Part shown: in pieces, positions 44,612-53,781 of the stretch
Numbering within the stretch: the first letter of the stretch is position 1
How the letters are laid out: each line of letters starts with the position of its first letter
Origin: Rhodospirillales bacterium
Lineage (GTDB): Bacteria > Pseudomonadota > Alphaproteobacteria > Rhodospirillales > Defluviicoccaceae
DNA length: 64,000 nt
Direction: 5' to 3'
Assembly: GCA_016712375.1 (NCBI GenBank)
Contig: JADJRE010000002.1
Location: 310,001-374,000, forward strand
Position numbers and translations under genes: made by a program
Notes under the pieces: model-generated
Told to the model about the DNA's origin: nothing
Seen by the model: the letters and a program-made list of their open reading frames with translations, nothing else
The model's database searches: none

Positions 44612-45610
44612 ATGCAGACGGTCGTACCGGAGCGCATGACATGCGTCGAGATCAGCGAGCCGGGTGGGCCCGAGGTGCTTAAGCCTACGACGCGACCGAC
44701 ACCGGTACCGGCGGCCGGCGAGGTGCTGATCCGGGTGGCGGCGGCCGGCATCAACGGTCCGGACGTGTACCAGAGGCGCGGTCTCTATCCGGCGCCGCCG
44801 GGGACCACCGATATTCCTGGCCTGGAGATCTCGGGCACCATCGTAAGCCTGGGGGATGGCATCGTTGGCTGGAGCACCGGCGAAACCTGCTGTGCGCTCA
44901 CCGCTGGTGGTGGCTACGCGGAATACTGTGTGGCCCCGGCGGCTCAGTGCCTTCCCGTTCCGGCGGGGCTCGATTTGATTGCCGCGGCCGCGCTGCCGGA
45001 GACTTTCTTCACCGTCTGGAGCAACATCTTTCAGCGCGCGGCGTTGGCGCCGGGCGAAAGCCTGCTGGTGCATGGCGGCGGCGGGGGCATTGGCACCACC
45101 GCAATCCAAATCGCAGCAGCGCTGGGCCACCGGGTGTTCACCACGTGCGGCCCCGAACAGTGTGCGCAGCTGGAGCGATTGGGCGCGGCGCGGGCCATCG
45201 ACTTCGGACGCGAGGATTTCGCGGATGTGATTAAGCAGGAAACAGGGGGCAAAGGTGTCGATGTTATCCTGGATATCGTTGGCGGTGACTACGTTGCCCG
45301 CAACATCGCGTCTCTAGCCCGCGATGGCCGGTTGATAAGCATTGCCTTCCTGAAAGGCAGCCGCGTCGAGATCGACCTTATGCCGGTGATGCTGAAACGG
45401 CTGACCCTGACCGGCTCGACCCTCCGCGTTCAATCGGTGGAGCGCAAGGGGGCTATCGCCACGGCTTTGCGCGAGCGGGTCTGGCCGCTGATCGAAGCGG
45501 GCGCCATACGTCCGGTGATCCACGCGCGGCTGCCGCTGGCCGACGCAGCCGAGGGCCACCTTATTCTGCAACAAGCAACACACCTGGGAAAAATCCTGTT
45601 GCTACCGTGA
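44612..45610 (+). CDS. NAD(P)H-quinone oxidoreductase, zeta-crystallin/PIG3-like
   Basis: A 332-residue zinc-independent medium-chain reductase. The N-terminal GroES-like domain (residues 1-130) includes NGPDVYQRRGLYPAPPG. The Rossmann NADPH site is LVHGGGGGIGTTAIQIAAAL (about residues 151-170). It is followed by GGKGVDVILDIVGGDYVARN. The start is ATG 44612 with GGAGGAGCAGCGG upstream. Typical substrates are quinones, but none is shown here. The TetR-type regulator follows after about 100 bases. Confidence 0.88.
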   Translation: MQTVVPERMTCVEISEPGGPEVLKPTTRPTPVPAAGEVLIRVAAAGINGPDVYQRRGLYPAPPGTTDIPGLEISGTIVSLGDGIVGWSTGETCCALTAGGGYAEYCVAPAAQCLPVPAGLDLIAAAALPETFFTVWSNIFQRAALAPGESLLVHGGGGGIGTTAIQIAAALGHRVFTTCGPEQCAQLERLGAARAIDFGREDFADVIKQETGGKGVDVILDIVGGDYVARNIASLARDGRLISIAFLKGSRVEIDLMPVMLKRLTLTGSTLRVQSVERKGAIATALRERVWPLIEAGAIRPVIHARLPLADAAEGHLILQQATHLGKILLLP

Positions 45611-45707
45611 GTGCGTCGTCGGCGGCCCGTCGACGATCCCGGCATAGCACGGCGTTGTGGTATGTTGGCCCACCAGTTCCGCAACACGTCATCAGGAAGC
45701 GAACAAC

Positions 45708-46343
45708 ATGGCGAAATCTGCCGGCGCGGCGGCACGCTCGAGAACCGCGGACGACCTCGCCGAACGCATCGTCGACGCTGCGATCGCCTGCGGCGAAGAG
45801 GTCGGTTGGGAAAACGTACGCCTGCGTCATGTCGCCGATCGTCTCGGCGTGCCGGTGAGTGAGATCGGCGCCCGCTTTGCCGATCTCGATGCGGTGGCGA
45901 ATGCCTGGTTCGGCCGTGGCTGGAAGGCGATGCAGCAGCCGTTGCCCCCTGAGGTCTTGGCACTGCCGGCGCGCGATCGTCTGGAGGAGGTGCTGTGGCG
46001 CTGGTTCCAGACCCTGGGCACGCACCGGCAGATCACCGTGCAGATGCTGAAAACGAAGCTTTGGCCGTTCCATCCGCACCACTGGTTGCCGCTTCCATTC
46101 AACCTGTCGCGGACCATCCAGTGGCTGCGCGATGTTGCCGGTTGCGACGCGAAGGCGCCTCGGCGCGAGCTGGAAGAGATCGGGCTCACCTGGCTTTTTC
46201 TCGCGACGCTCGCCATCTGGTCGCGCGATGGAAGCGATCATCAGCAGCACACCCGGCGATTCTTGCGCCACCGGCTGATCAATGCTTCCTCGTTGCTGAC
46301 ACTTCTCTTCGGGGCACAGCGCTCAACGCCTGGGACGCACTGA
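45708..46343 (+). CDS. TetR/AcrR-type transcription regulator
   Basis: A 211-residue regulator starting MAKSAGAAARSRTADDLAER at ATG 45708. The helix-turn-helix lies at about residues 25-70: IVDAAIACGEEVGWENVRLR and HVADRLGVPVSEIGARFADL. The C-terminal half (residues 75-200) is helical and would bind a ligand; it resembles no specific subgroup, though COQ9-related proteins have a similar layout. It is followed by tamA six bases after its stop, so tamA-tamB could be co-transcribed with it. Confidence 0.75.
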   Translation: MAKSAGAAARSRTADDLAERIVDAAIACGEEVGWENVRLRHVADRLGVPVSEIGARFADLDAVANAWFGRGWKAMQQPLPPEVLALPARDRLEEVLWRWFQTLGTHRQITVQMLKTKLWPFHPHHWLPLPFNLSRTIQWLRDVAGCDAKAPRRELEEIGLTWLFLATLAIWSRDGSDHQQHTRRFLRHRLINASSLLTLLFGAQRSTPGTH

Positions 46344-46348
46344 GGCGG

Positions 46349-48235
46349 ATGCCGACGGCGGAAGCCTCGCAAGCAACAGGTCGACACGATCCTCTGCCAG
46401 CCCGGCGGCGGACTGCTCGTACTCGCGTGCCGGCGCTAATGGTGTTGCTTGCCGCCCTGCAGGCGATGACGCTTCCCGCGGCGTCGGAAGACGAGACACC
46501 AGTCGCAGAGCAACCCGCGGCAGAAGCTTCGATCGCCTACAAGGTCAACATCGAAGGCGTCGACGATAGCGGAATTCGTTCGCTGTTGGAGCGCAGCTCG
46601 CAGTTGCTAGCGTTGGCCGACAAGCCGCCCCTTACCCAGGCGGGTCTGGAGCGGCGCATTCAAGGGGACTTCGAGCGGTTCCGGGCGGTGTTGCGCTCAG
46701 AGGGCTACTATGACTCGCTGATCGATTATCGCATCGACGATCAGGTGAGCCCGATCGTGATCACCGTCGTTGTCGATGTCGGGCCTGTCTATCGATTGCA
46801 GGCTTACGATGTCGTTTTCGAAAACGAGGATACCGAAGCGCCACGCGAGCCACCGCCATTGTCCGCGCTGGGCCTGCGCCTCGGAGAACGGGCGCGGTCG
46901 GCAGACGTCATTACCGCGGAACAGCGGTTGCTGAGCGTCCTCGCTGAGGAGGCGCACCCGCTTGCGGAGCGGACCGATCGCCAAGCAATCGTCAATCACG
47001 ATGATCGCAGCATGAAAGTCACCGTGCGCATCGATCCGAAGCAGTTCAGCCGCTTCGGTGTAATGACAATCCTTGGGCTGGACACGGTCCAGGAAGTTTA
47101 CATCCGCAGGCTAATCCCCTGGCGCGAGGGCGATCCGTACGATCAGCGAAAGGTCGATGCCTTCCGCCGCAAGCTGATCAAGACGGGGCTGTTCTCCACC
47201 ATCGTCTTCGACCGGGAGGAGCAACTCGACGCCGACGGCACGCTACCGATGACCGTCCAGCTGATCGAGGGCAAGCAGCGTTCGATCGGTGCCGGCGCCA
47301 AGTACTACACCAGCGAGGGACCGGCCGCCGAGGTCTTCTGGGAACACCGCAACCTATTCGGTCAGGACGAAGATCTGCGGATCACGCTGGAACTCGGAAT
47401 GATCCGGCAGCAGGCCACGCTCAACGTCATCAAGCCAAACTGGCGGCGGCCGGATCAGGATCTGCTGGCAGAAGTGCAGGCAACCCGTCAGACAACCGAC
47501 GCCTTCGACGAAATTGGTGTATCGACCTTCGGCAAGGTACGCCGTCCGCTCAGTGAAACGTGGACGGGTAGCGTGGGCCTATCTCTGGAGTGGTCGCAAC
47601 TCGAAGACGACAACGGCACCAACACCTCGACGCTGCTGGGCGCGCCTCTCGAGTTCTATCGTGACGCTACCGACAATCTTCTGGATCCACGGGAGGGGAT
47701 GCGACTGCGCCTCGAATCGACGCCCTACATTGGTTGGTTCAACGAGGTTGCCAGCTTCGTTTCGAGTGCCGCCACCATCTCCGGGTACCAACCTCTCGAC
47801 AGCGAAAAGCGCTTCGTCCTCGCCGGCCGAGCCAAGGCGGGTACCATTCTTGGCGAGTCGCGGGAGGACATTCCCGCAAACAAGCGCTTCTACGCCGGTG
47901 GCGGCGACTCCATCCGCGGCTACCAATTCCAGAAGGTCGGGCCACTTGATGACAACAACGATCCGCTCGGCGGCCGCTCGGTGCTGGAGTTCAGTGCCGA
48001 ACTACGCGCTCAGGTGTGGGGTAACTTCGGCCTGGTGCCGTTCATCGACGGCGGCAACGTCTACACACAAGTATATCCGGATTTCTCGGAAGAGTTGCGC
48101 TGGGCAGCTGGAATAGGCGCCCGTTACACCACCGTGGTGGGTCCGGTTCGCTTCGACATTGCCTTCCCGCTAAATCCGCCGCGCGAGCTGGATGATCCCT
48201 TCCAGTTCTATGTCAGCCTCGGCCAGGCATTTTGA
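46349..48235 (+). CDS. tamA: Translocation and assembly module outer-membrane protein TamA
   Basis: A 628-residue BamA/TamA-family protein that, with TamB, carries proteins or lipids to the outer membrane. The signal peptide lies behind a charged start (ARTRVPALMVLLAALQAM). Three POTRA-like domains span about residues 55-290, with YKVNIEGVDDSGIRSLLERS in the first. A 16-strand beta-barrel follows, ending GPVRFDIAFPLNPPRE and FYVSLGQAF, with the terminal Phe typical of barrels. The RGY motif of the barrel plug is seen as GGDSIRGYQFQKVGP. ATG at 46349; the stop is three bases before tamB. Confidence 0.9.
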   Translation: MPTAEASQATGRHDPLPARRRTARTRVPALMVLLAALQAMTLPAASEDETPVAEQPAAEASIAYKVNIEGVDDSGIRSLLERSSQLLALADKPPLTQAGLERRIQGDFERFRAVLRSEGYYDSLIDYRIDDQVSPIVITVVVDVGPVYRLQAYDVVFENEDTEAPREPPPLSALGLRLGERARSADVITAEQRLLSVLAEEAHPLAERTDRQAIVNHDDRSMKVTVRIDPKQFSRFGVMTILGLDTVQEVYIRRLIPWREGDPYDQRKVDAFRRKLIKTGLFSTIVFDREEQLDADGTLPMTVQLIEGKQRSIGAGAKYYTSEGPAAEVFWEHRNLFGQDEDLRITLELGMIRQQATLNVIKPNWRRPDQDLLAEVQATRQTTDAFDEIGVSTFGKVRRPLSETWTGSVGLSLEWSQLEDDNGTNTSTLLGAPLEFYRDATDNLLDPREGMRLRLESTPYIGWFNEVASFVSSAATISGYQPLDSEKRFVLAGRAKAGTILGESREDIPANKRFYAGGGDSIRGYQFQKVGPLDDNNDPLGGRSVLEFSAELRAQVWGNFGLVPFIDGGNVYTQVYPDFSEELRWAAGIGARYTTVVGPVRFDIAFPLNPPRELDDPFQFYVSLGQAF

Positions 48236-48238
48236 AAA

Positions 48239-51200
48239 ATGGTGGTCTCCGATCGCCTACGCCGCGCTATCGCCCTCGTCGCCGCAACCGGGCTGGCGGT
48301 GGGGGCGGCCTGCATCGGCATGTTGCTCCTGCTCGCCGTCGTCGGTCTTGGCGTGGTGCAAACGCCCGGTGGCCGCGACCTTCTGGCACGCGGGGTCGAG
48401 CGACTGCTGACTGGCCCCGGCGGATCAGGGGTTCGCATTGGCACCATCGCGTCCGGGCTGCCGGCGCGGCTGCAGATCGATCGCATTGAGGTCGCCGATA
48501 CATCTGGAACGTGGCTCGCTCTCGACGATCTGGTTTTTTCCTGGAAGCCCGCGGCGTTGCTGTCCGGCCGGTTGCACGCCGACGAGCTTTCGGCGCAGCG
48601 GGTGGCGGTGCTGCGCCTGCCCCTTGCCGGTGATGAGCCGGCCTCGGCCGGGCCGGCCAGCGGGCCGCCACGGCTGCCTCGACCTCCGATCGGCATCCGC
48701 GTCGACCGCATCGACATCGGCGAGCTGGCACTCGCTCCAACCGTCTTCGGCCGGCCGATGCGGCTCGGCATCGATGCGCGGCTAGCGGCTGAAAATCCCG
48801 GCGTCGAGGACGGCGCAATTCGGACCGCACTCTCGATGGTGCCACTGGACGGCGATGGCGGTGCGGTCCTTTTCGACGCCAGTCTCGATCCGCGCACTAA
48901 CGTTCTCGAGGTCGAAGCCTCTATCGATGAGCCAGCAGGTGGTGTGATCGGCGGCCTTCTCGGCTTGCCGCACAGGACGCCGTTGGCGGTGCGGCTCGCC
49001 GGGCACGGCCCGTTGGATACCTGGCAGGGCGAACTGCGGGCTTCGGCCGGCGGGATCGGCAGTACCGGTCTCAAGCTCTCGTTGCTCTGGACAGACGAGA
49101 TCCGCCTGGAGACGACAGGCCGATTAGACGTCGAGGCGACGTTGCTGCCGCAACTGGCGCCGGCATTGGCGAATGGCCTGCAGGTGCAGGCAGCAGTCCG
49201 GCAGACGTCCGATCGTGCCCTGGCGGTGGATGCGCTGCAAGTCGCCGGCGAAGGCATACAGCTTAGCGGCAGTGGCGCTATCGAGGCCGATGGCGCGCTG
49301 GCGTTCGACAGTCGACTTAGCGTCGAGGAGCGCGCACTTGCCGCCGGTGGATTGGGGTCGTTGCAATTTTCCGCGGCCACGGTTCATGCCGTCGCTGCCG
49401 GCACGATGCAGGCGCCGACGCTGCGTGCGAACTGCACGGTCGCCGATCTCGTCGCTGCCGGAGCCCGGGCAAGGGAGTTGGATTTCCAAGTAGATGCGGC
49501 CCTCGCGCCTACCGCTGCCGGAGCGGAGGGCGGCAGCATCGACGTGAGCGGAGTTCTGGTCGGCTTGCACTTGAAGGATGCGCCGCTGCGTGCCGCCATC
49601 GGCGACGCGCCTCGCTTTTCGCTGGCGGCCGGCCTGGATGCGACGAAGGCTCGACTGACGCTGCGGTCGCTGACGCTCGACGGGCAGGCCATGCGGCTGA
49701 CTGGCGGCGGCAGCTTAGGCCTCGAAGACCAGCGTTTGGACGCCCGCGCCGATCTCGCATTCGATGAGCTGAACGCCATTGCCAAATCTGCGGGTTCAGC
49801 GGTGAGTGGCGGCGCAGGCCTGGCCGCGACGCTTGAAGGCACCCTGCAACCGCCGGCCTTCACCGGGCGGCTGAACGCCAGCTTCACGCGCCTGGGCACG
49901 GGCATCGCTGCTCTCGACGCGCTCCTGGGACCCGAGCCGCGGCTCGACGCTCCGTTCGCCTGGGCTGAGCAGACGGGCCTCAATATCCCCGGTCTGCGTC
50001 TGGATGCCCGTCACATCTCGGGCGATGGCCAGGGTCGGCTTAATGCCGATGCTTCGGCACTGGAAGGGCAGCTGCGGCTGACCGCGCCCTCGCTGGCACC
50101 CTTGTCGGCAGCGACGGGCCAGAAGGTGTCGGTGGGGCGACCCTCACAGCCGAGGTGTCCGGCAGTCCGGCCGACCCGCAAGCGTCGCTCCTTCTGCGAC
50201 TGCAGGACGCTGCCATCGACGCGACGAAGATCGTCGAAGCGACCGTCGAGCTTCGTGCCGCCGCCCTGGTCACTCGACCAAACGGCCGATTGATATTGAA
50301 GGGAACCTCTGATCTAGGGCCGCTGTCGGCTTCGACGAATTTTGCGCTCGAGGAGGGCCGCTGGCTACGCCTCGACCGCATCAGCGCGCGCGGCCTCGGC
50401 ATTGTCGTCGACGGCGCAGTGCAGGCCGATCTGGCACGACCCCTGGCGACCGGAGCGCTGCACGCCGCGAGTGAAGCACCGCAGACCGGGATCGGACTCG
50501 CGGACACGACACTGCGAGGCCCGCTTGGCCTCGACGTAAGGCTGAGTTCGGACGAGGCGCGGCAATTGGTGTCGGTAAGCCTTCGCGGAGGGCCGTTGTC
50601 GCTGGCTCAAGGCGGCGAGGAACAGCTTTCCGTCGCGGGCCTCAGCGGTAACGCCACCGTCAGCAACGTCTTCGCCGATCCGCAATTAGCGGCGACGATA
50701 GAGGCCCGTGACCTCCTCGGGCCCGTGAACGTCAGCAATGCGCGAATTACTGCTGATGGCACGCCTGCCCGGATGCGCGTGTCTCTAGCCGGCGAAGGGC
50801 AGGGCGACGCCCCGTCCACGCTCGATGCCGGGGCCGACATTATGTTGGCAGGTGATACCGTTCGGGTCGACCTAGACAGGCTGGCCGGCCGCCTTGCCGG
50901 AGAGGCGGTGCTGCTGTCGCATCCGATGCGCGTCATCAGCTCTCCAGGCCGGTTGGAGGTGAGCGGACTCGCGCTTACCGTGGGCAGCGGCAGCCTCGTC
51001 CTCGACGCCCGGCTGGCACCGGGCGAAACCGCCGCCTCACTGCGTGCCGAAGCTCTGCCTTTACGCATGATGCGCGCGCTCTCGCCCGCCGCCCCGGCGC
51101 ACGGGACATTGCAGGCGGAGCTGGGGCTGCGCAGCGAGCAGGCTGAGACGATCGGCAACGGACGCATTGGACTGCGCGAGGTGGGCTTCGACAATGCGGG

Positions 51201-52671
51201 GCCCGCGGACGCCCATGTCGATGCCGATGTCAGCCTGAGGCTGGGCCGCGGCATGCTGCTAGCTGACGCAGCCGTTGCCGGACCGCAGGGCTCCCGGCTG
51301 ACGCTGGCGGGGCGGCTACCGGCGCGCCTACCCGCCGGCGGGATGAAGCCGGTTGTCGATCGTGCGGCACCGATCGAGGGCCGGCTCGGCATGGACGCCG
51401 ATCTGGCCCGTCTCTCTCGCCTGCTGGCGATGGACGATCAGCGCATCGAGGGCCGGCTGGTGGGCGACCTCGCGGTCGGTGGCAGCCTTGCCAGCCCGAA
51501 TTTTCAGGGCGAGGTAAACCTGACGGATGGCCTTTACGAAAACTTCGTCTCCGGGACGCTGTTGAACAGAATGACCGGACGGATCGAACCGCGCGACTCG
51601 CGGAGCCTCGCGCTGCATCTGGACGGCACCGACGGCGAACAAGGCCGGATCACCGTCGAGGGTGAGGCGGCGTTGGACACGGAAGGCGAGATAAGGACGC
51701 AACTGGCGGTGCGTGCCGACGCAGCGACGCTGGTGCGTCGCGATGACGTCACTGCCACGCTGGGCGCTGACGTCAAGTATTCCGGCGACGGCTCTCCTCC
51801 AAAGCTGTCCGGGCGCATCGAGTCTCGGGAGATCATCGTCCGCCTCGTCGATCGGCTGCCGCCCTCCGTGGTTGATCTGCCGGTGACGGAGATCGGCCGT
51901 CCGCGCGCGTATCGTCCGCAGCCGGAAGAAATCGTCGCTTCCGTGGCCCTGGGCCTCGACATTGCCGTCTCGCTGCCCCACCGCGTTTTCGTCCGTGGGC
52001 GGGGCCTGGAATCCGAATGGTCCGGCGCCCTGAGAGTGACCGGGACCTCAGCAACGCCGCAGGTGATCGGCGAAGTTGCCCTGGTGCGGGGAACGTTCTC
52101 GTTCGCGGGCAAGCGCTTCACTCTGCAAAGGGGAACGGTGGCATTCACCGGGGGCAAGAAAATCGATCCGCTGATCAACGCCACGGCCGAGTACCGGTCG
52201 TCGGAAATCACCGCGTTCATCACGCTGACCGGACTTGCCTCGGCTCCGGAGATCGCCATCACCTCGCAGCCGCCGCTGCCGGAAAGCGAGGTTCTGGCGC
52301 AGGTACTGTTCGGCAAGAGCTCGGCAAAGCTTGGCCCGGTAGAGGCGGTGCAACTGGCGGCTGCGCTGGAAGCGTTGGCACGCGGCGAGAATACCGGGGA
52401 AAACGCGCTCGACTTCGTCCGCACGTTGCTAGGCCTGGATACGCTGGCGGTACAGCCGAGCAGATCAGGTGAAGGATCGAGCGTTGCGGTAGGAAGTTAC
52501 ATTGGTGATCGGGTTTACATCGGCGCCGAGCAAGGCTTGAGCGACGGATCGCAGGCCGGCACCCTGGAGATTGAGATCGCACCTGGCGTCAGCATCGAGA
52601 GCGAGATTGGCCAAGCCACCGGCAGCGGCACCCAAGGCGCCCTCGGCCTCAAGTGGAAGTGGGACTACTAG
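48239..52671 (+). CDS. tamB: Translocation and assembly module protein TamB, one frameshift
   Basis: A very large inner-membrane-anchored protein, about 1477 aa after correction. It forms a periplasmic beta-taco groove between TamA and the inner membrane, likely for lipid or protein transport. An N-terminal anchor (GMLLLLAVVGLGVVQTPGGR) starts it. Repeated beta-strand segments follow, and the conserved C-terminal DUF490 domain ends with PLPESEVLAQVLFGKSSAKLG and ALGLKWKWDY. The frame breaks near 50128: adding one G to TCGGTGGGG gives VSGGATLTAEVSGSPADPQA. ATG at 48239 is three bases after the tamA stop. The break is likely a read error, since both halves are otherwise perfect. Confidence 0.9.
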
Positions 52672-52757
52672 ACCCCACTCGAACCGAGTCCGTCGCCGCG
52701 GCAACCACCGAAACCCGCAATTGATACAAGCATAAAGTGTGCACTGGAAAATGAAAT

Positions 52758-52776
52758 GCTCTCTTTACGAGAGAGC
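52758..52776 (+). terminator. Hairpin downstream of tamB
   Basis: GCTCTCT (52758-52764) pairs perfectly with AGAGAGC (52770-52776) around the loop TTACG, 87 bases past the tamB stop. The following sequence GCAATTTATATAAG is T/A-rich but not a clean T run. It is a plausible weak terminator before chpT. Confidence 0.5.
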
Positions 52777-52836
52777 GCAATTTATATAAGTTGTCGTTGT
52801 TCGAATGAATACCCTTAATGGTGGCATGGTGCAGTG

Positions 52837-53634
52837 ATGTTGACGCAGAGCTCTGATTGCCAGCAACCGACTTTCAAGCTGCCGTCTTCGCCTCGGCCGC
52901 TGCGGGTGGACGCCACACAGCGAGCGGTCGATGACGCCATCGCCCTGAAGATCGGTCAACTGCTCTGCTCCCGGCTGTGTCACGACCTGATCGGGCCCAC
53001 CGCCGCAATCAACGCCGGCGGGGAGTTGATGGGCGACGACGATGACGACGATGACGACGAGGACAACGACGACGTCCGGGACTTGATCGTCGACAGTGCG
53101 CGGCAGCTTGCCGGACGCCTGACCTTCTTCCGCATCGCGTTCGGTCAAGGTGGCGCGCGTTCCGGCGGGCTGCCGTTCGCGGAGGTGCGTGAGCTGGCGG
53201 CAGGCTACCTGCATGGTAGCCGGGTGCAGTTCGAGTGGGAGGATGAAGAAGACAAGCCGTCCTCCGGAGCGATGCTCTCAGGAGACAACACGCGGCTGTT
53301 GTTGTGCCTGATCATGCTGGCAACGGATGCGTTGCCCCGCGGCGGACGCGTATCGGTGCGTATCCACCAACGTGGGAAGGAAACCTTGCTGTCGATCATG
53401 GTCGCCGGTCGTTCCATCCATCTTGCTAATGACGTGATTGAAGCACTGCAGGCAACCGAGGCGACGGCGGTGACTCCGCGCACCGTGCACGCGTTCTACC
53501 TCTCGTGTCTTGCCACCCGACTTCATGCGTCCATTGCTTTCGATGGCGCCATCGAGGGCGGCCCTGCCGATAGGCTGGAGATGCAGGTCCGGGTGCCGCA
53601 ATCGTCGGTGGCGGCGGAGCGTCTCTGCGCTTGA
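52837..53634 (+). CDS. chpT: Histidine phosphotransferase ChpT with an acidic insert
   Basis: A 265-residue phosphotransfer protein that passes phosphate from CckA to CtrA and CpdR in the alphaproteobacterial cell-cycle relay. The phosphorylated His is in LLCSRLCHDLIGP (about residue 50). The degenerate ATPase-like C-terminal domain follows (MLATDALPRGGRVSVRIHQ). Between the two helices is a run of eight Asp followed by EDNDD (about residues 66-79). It is coded by repeated GAC/GAT triplets, and the usual family has only a few acidic residues there. ATG at 52837; a GTG lies directly before it. It heads the chemotaxis cluster, and ctrA lies downstream. Confidence 0.85.
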   Translation: MLTQSSDCQQPTFKLPSSPRPLRVDATQRAVDDAIALKIGQLLCSRLCHDLIGPTAAINAGGELMGDDDDDDDDEDNDDVRDLIVDSARQLAGRLTFFRIAFGQGGARSGGLPFAEVRELAAGYLHGSRVQFEWEDEEDKPSSGAMLSGDNTRLLLCLIMLATDALPRGGRVSVRIHQRGKETLLSIMVAGRSIHLANDVIEALQATEATAVTPRTVHAFYLSCLATRLHASIAFDGAIEGGPADRLEMQVRVPQSSVAAERLCA

Positions 53635-53781
53635 AGATCGTGTTCGCAGCCGGTTGCCGTGCCTAGCTTTGCCAGCGCCTCGTAACGGGTCGTAAATGCT
53701 CTCGTGCTACGGTGTTGCTTGGGATCGGCGGGCGGCGAGGCTCGTCGACCTCGGTTTAACCGCATTCTGCCCGAGGCAACG

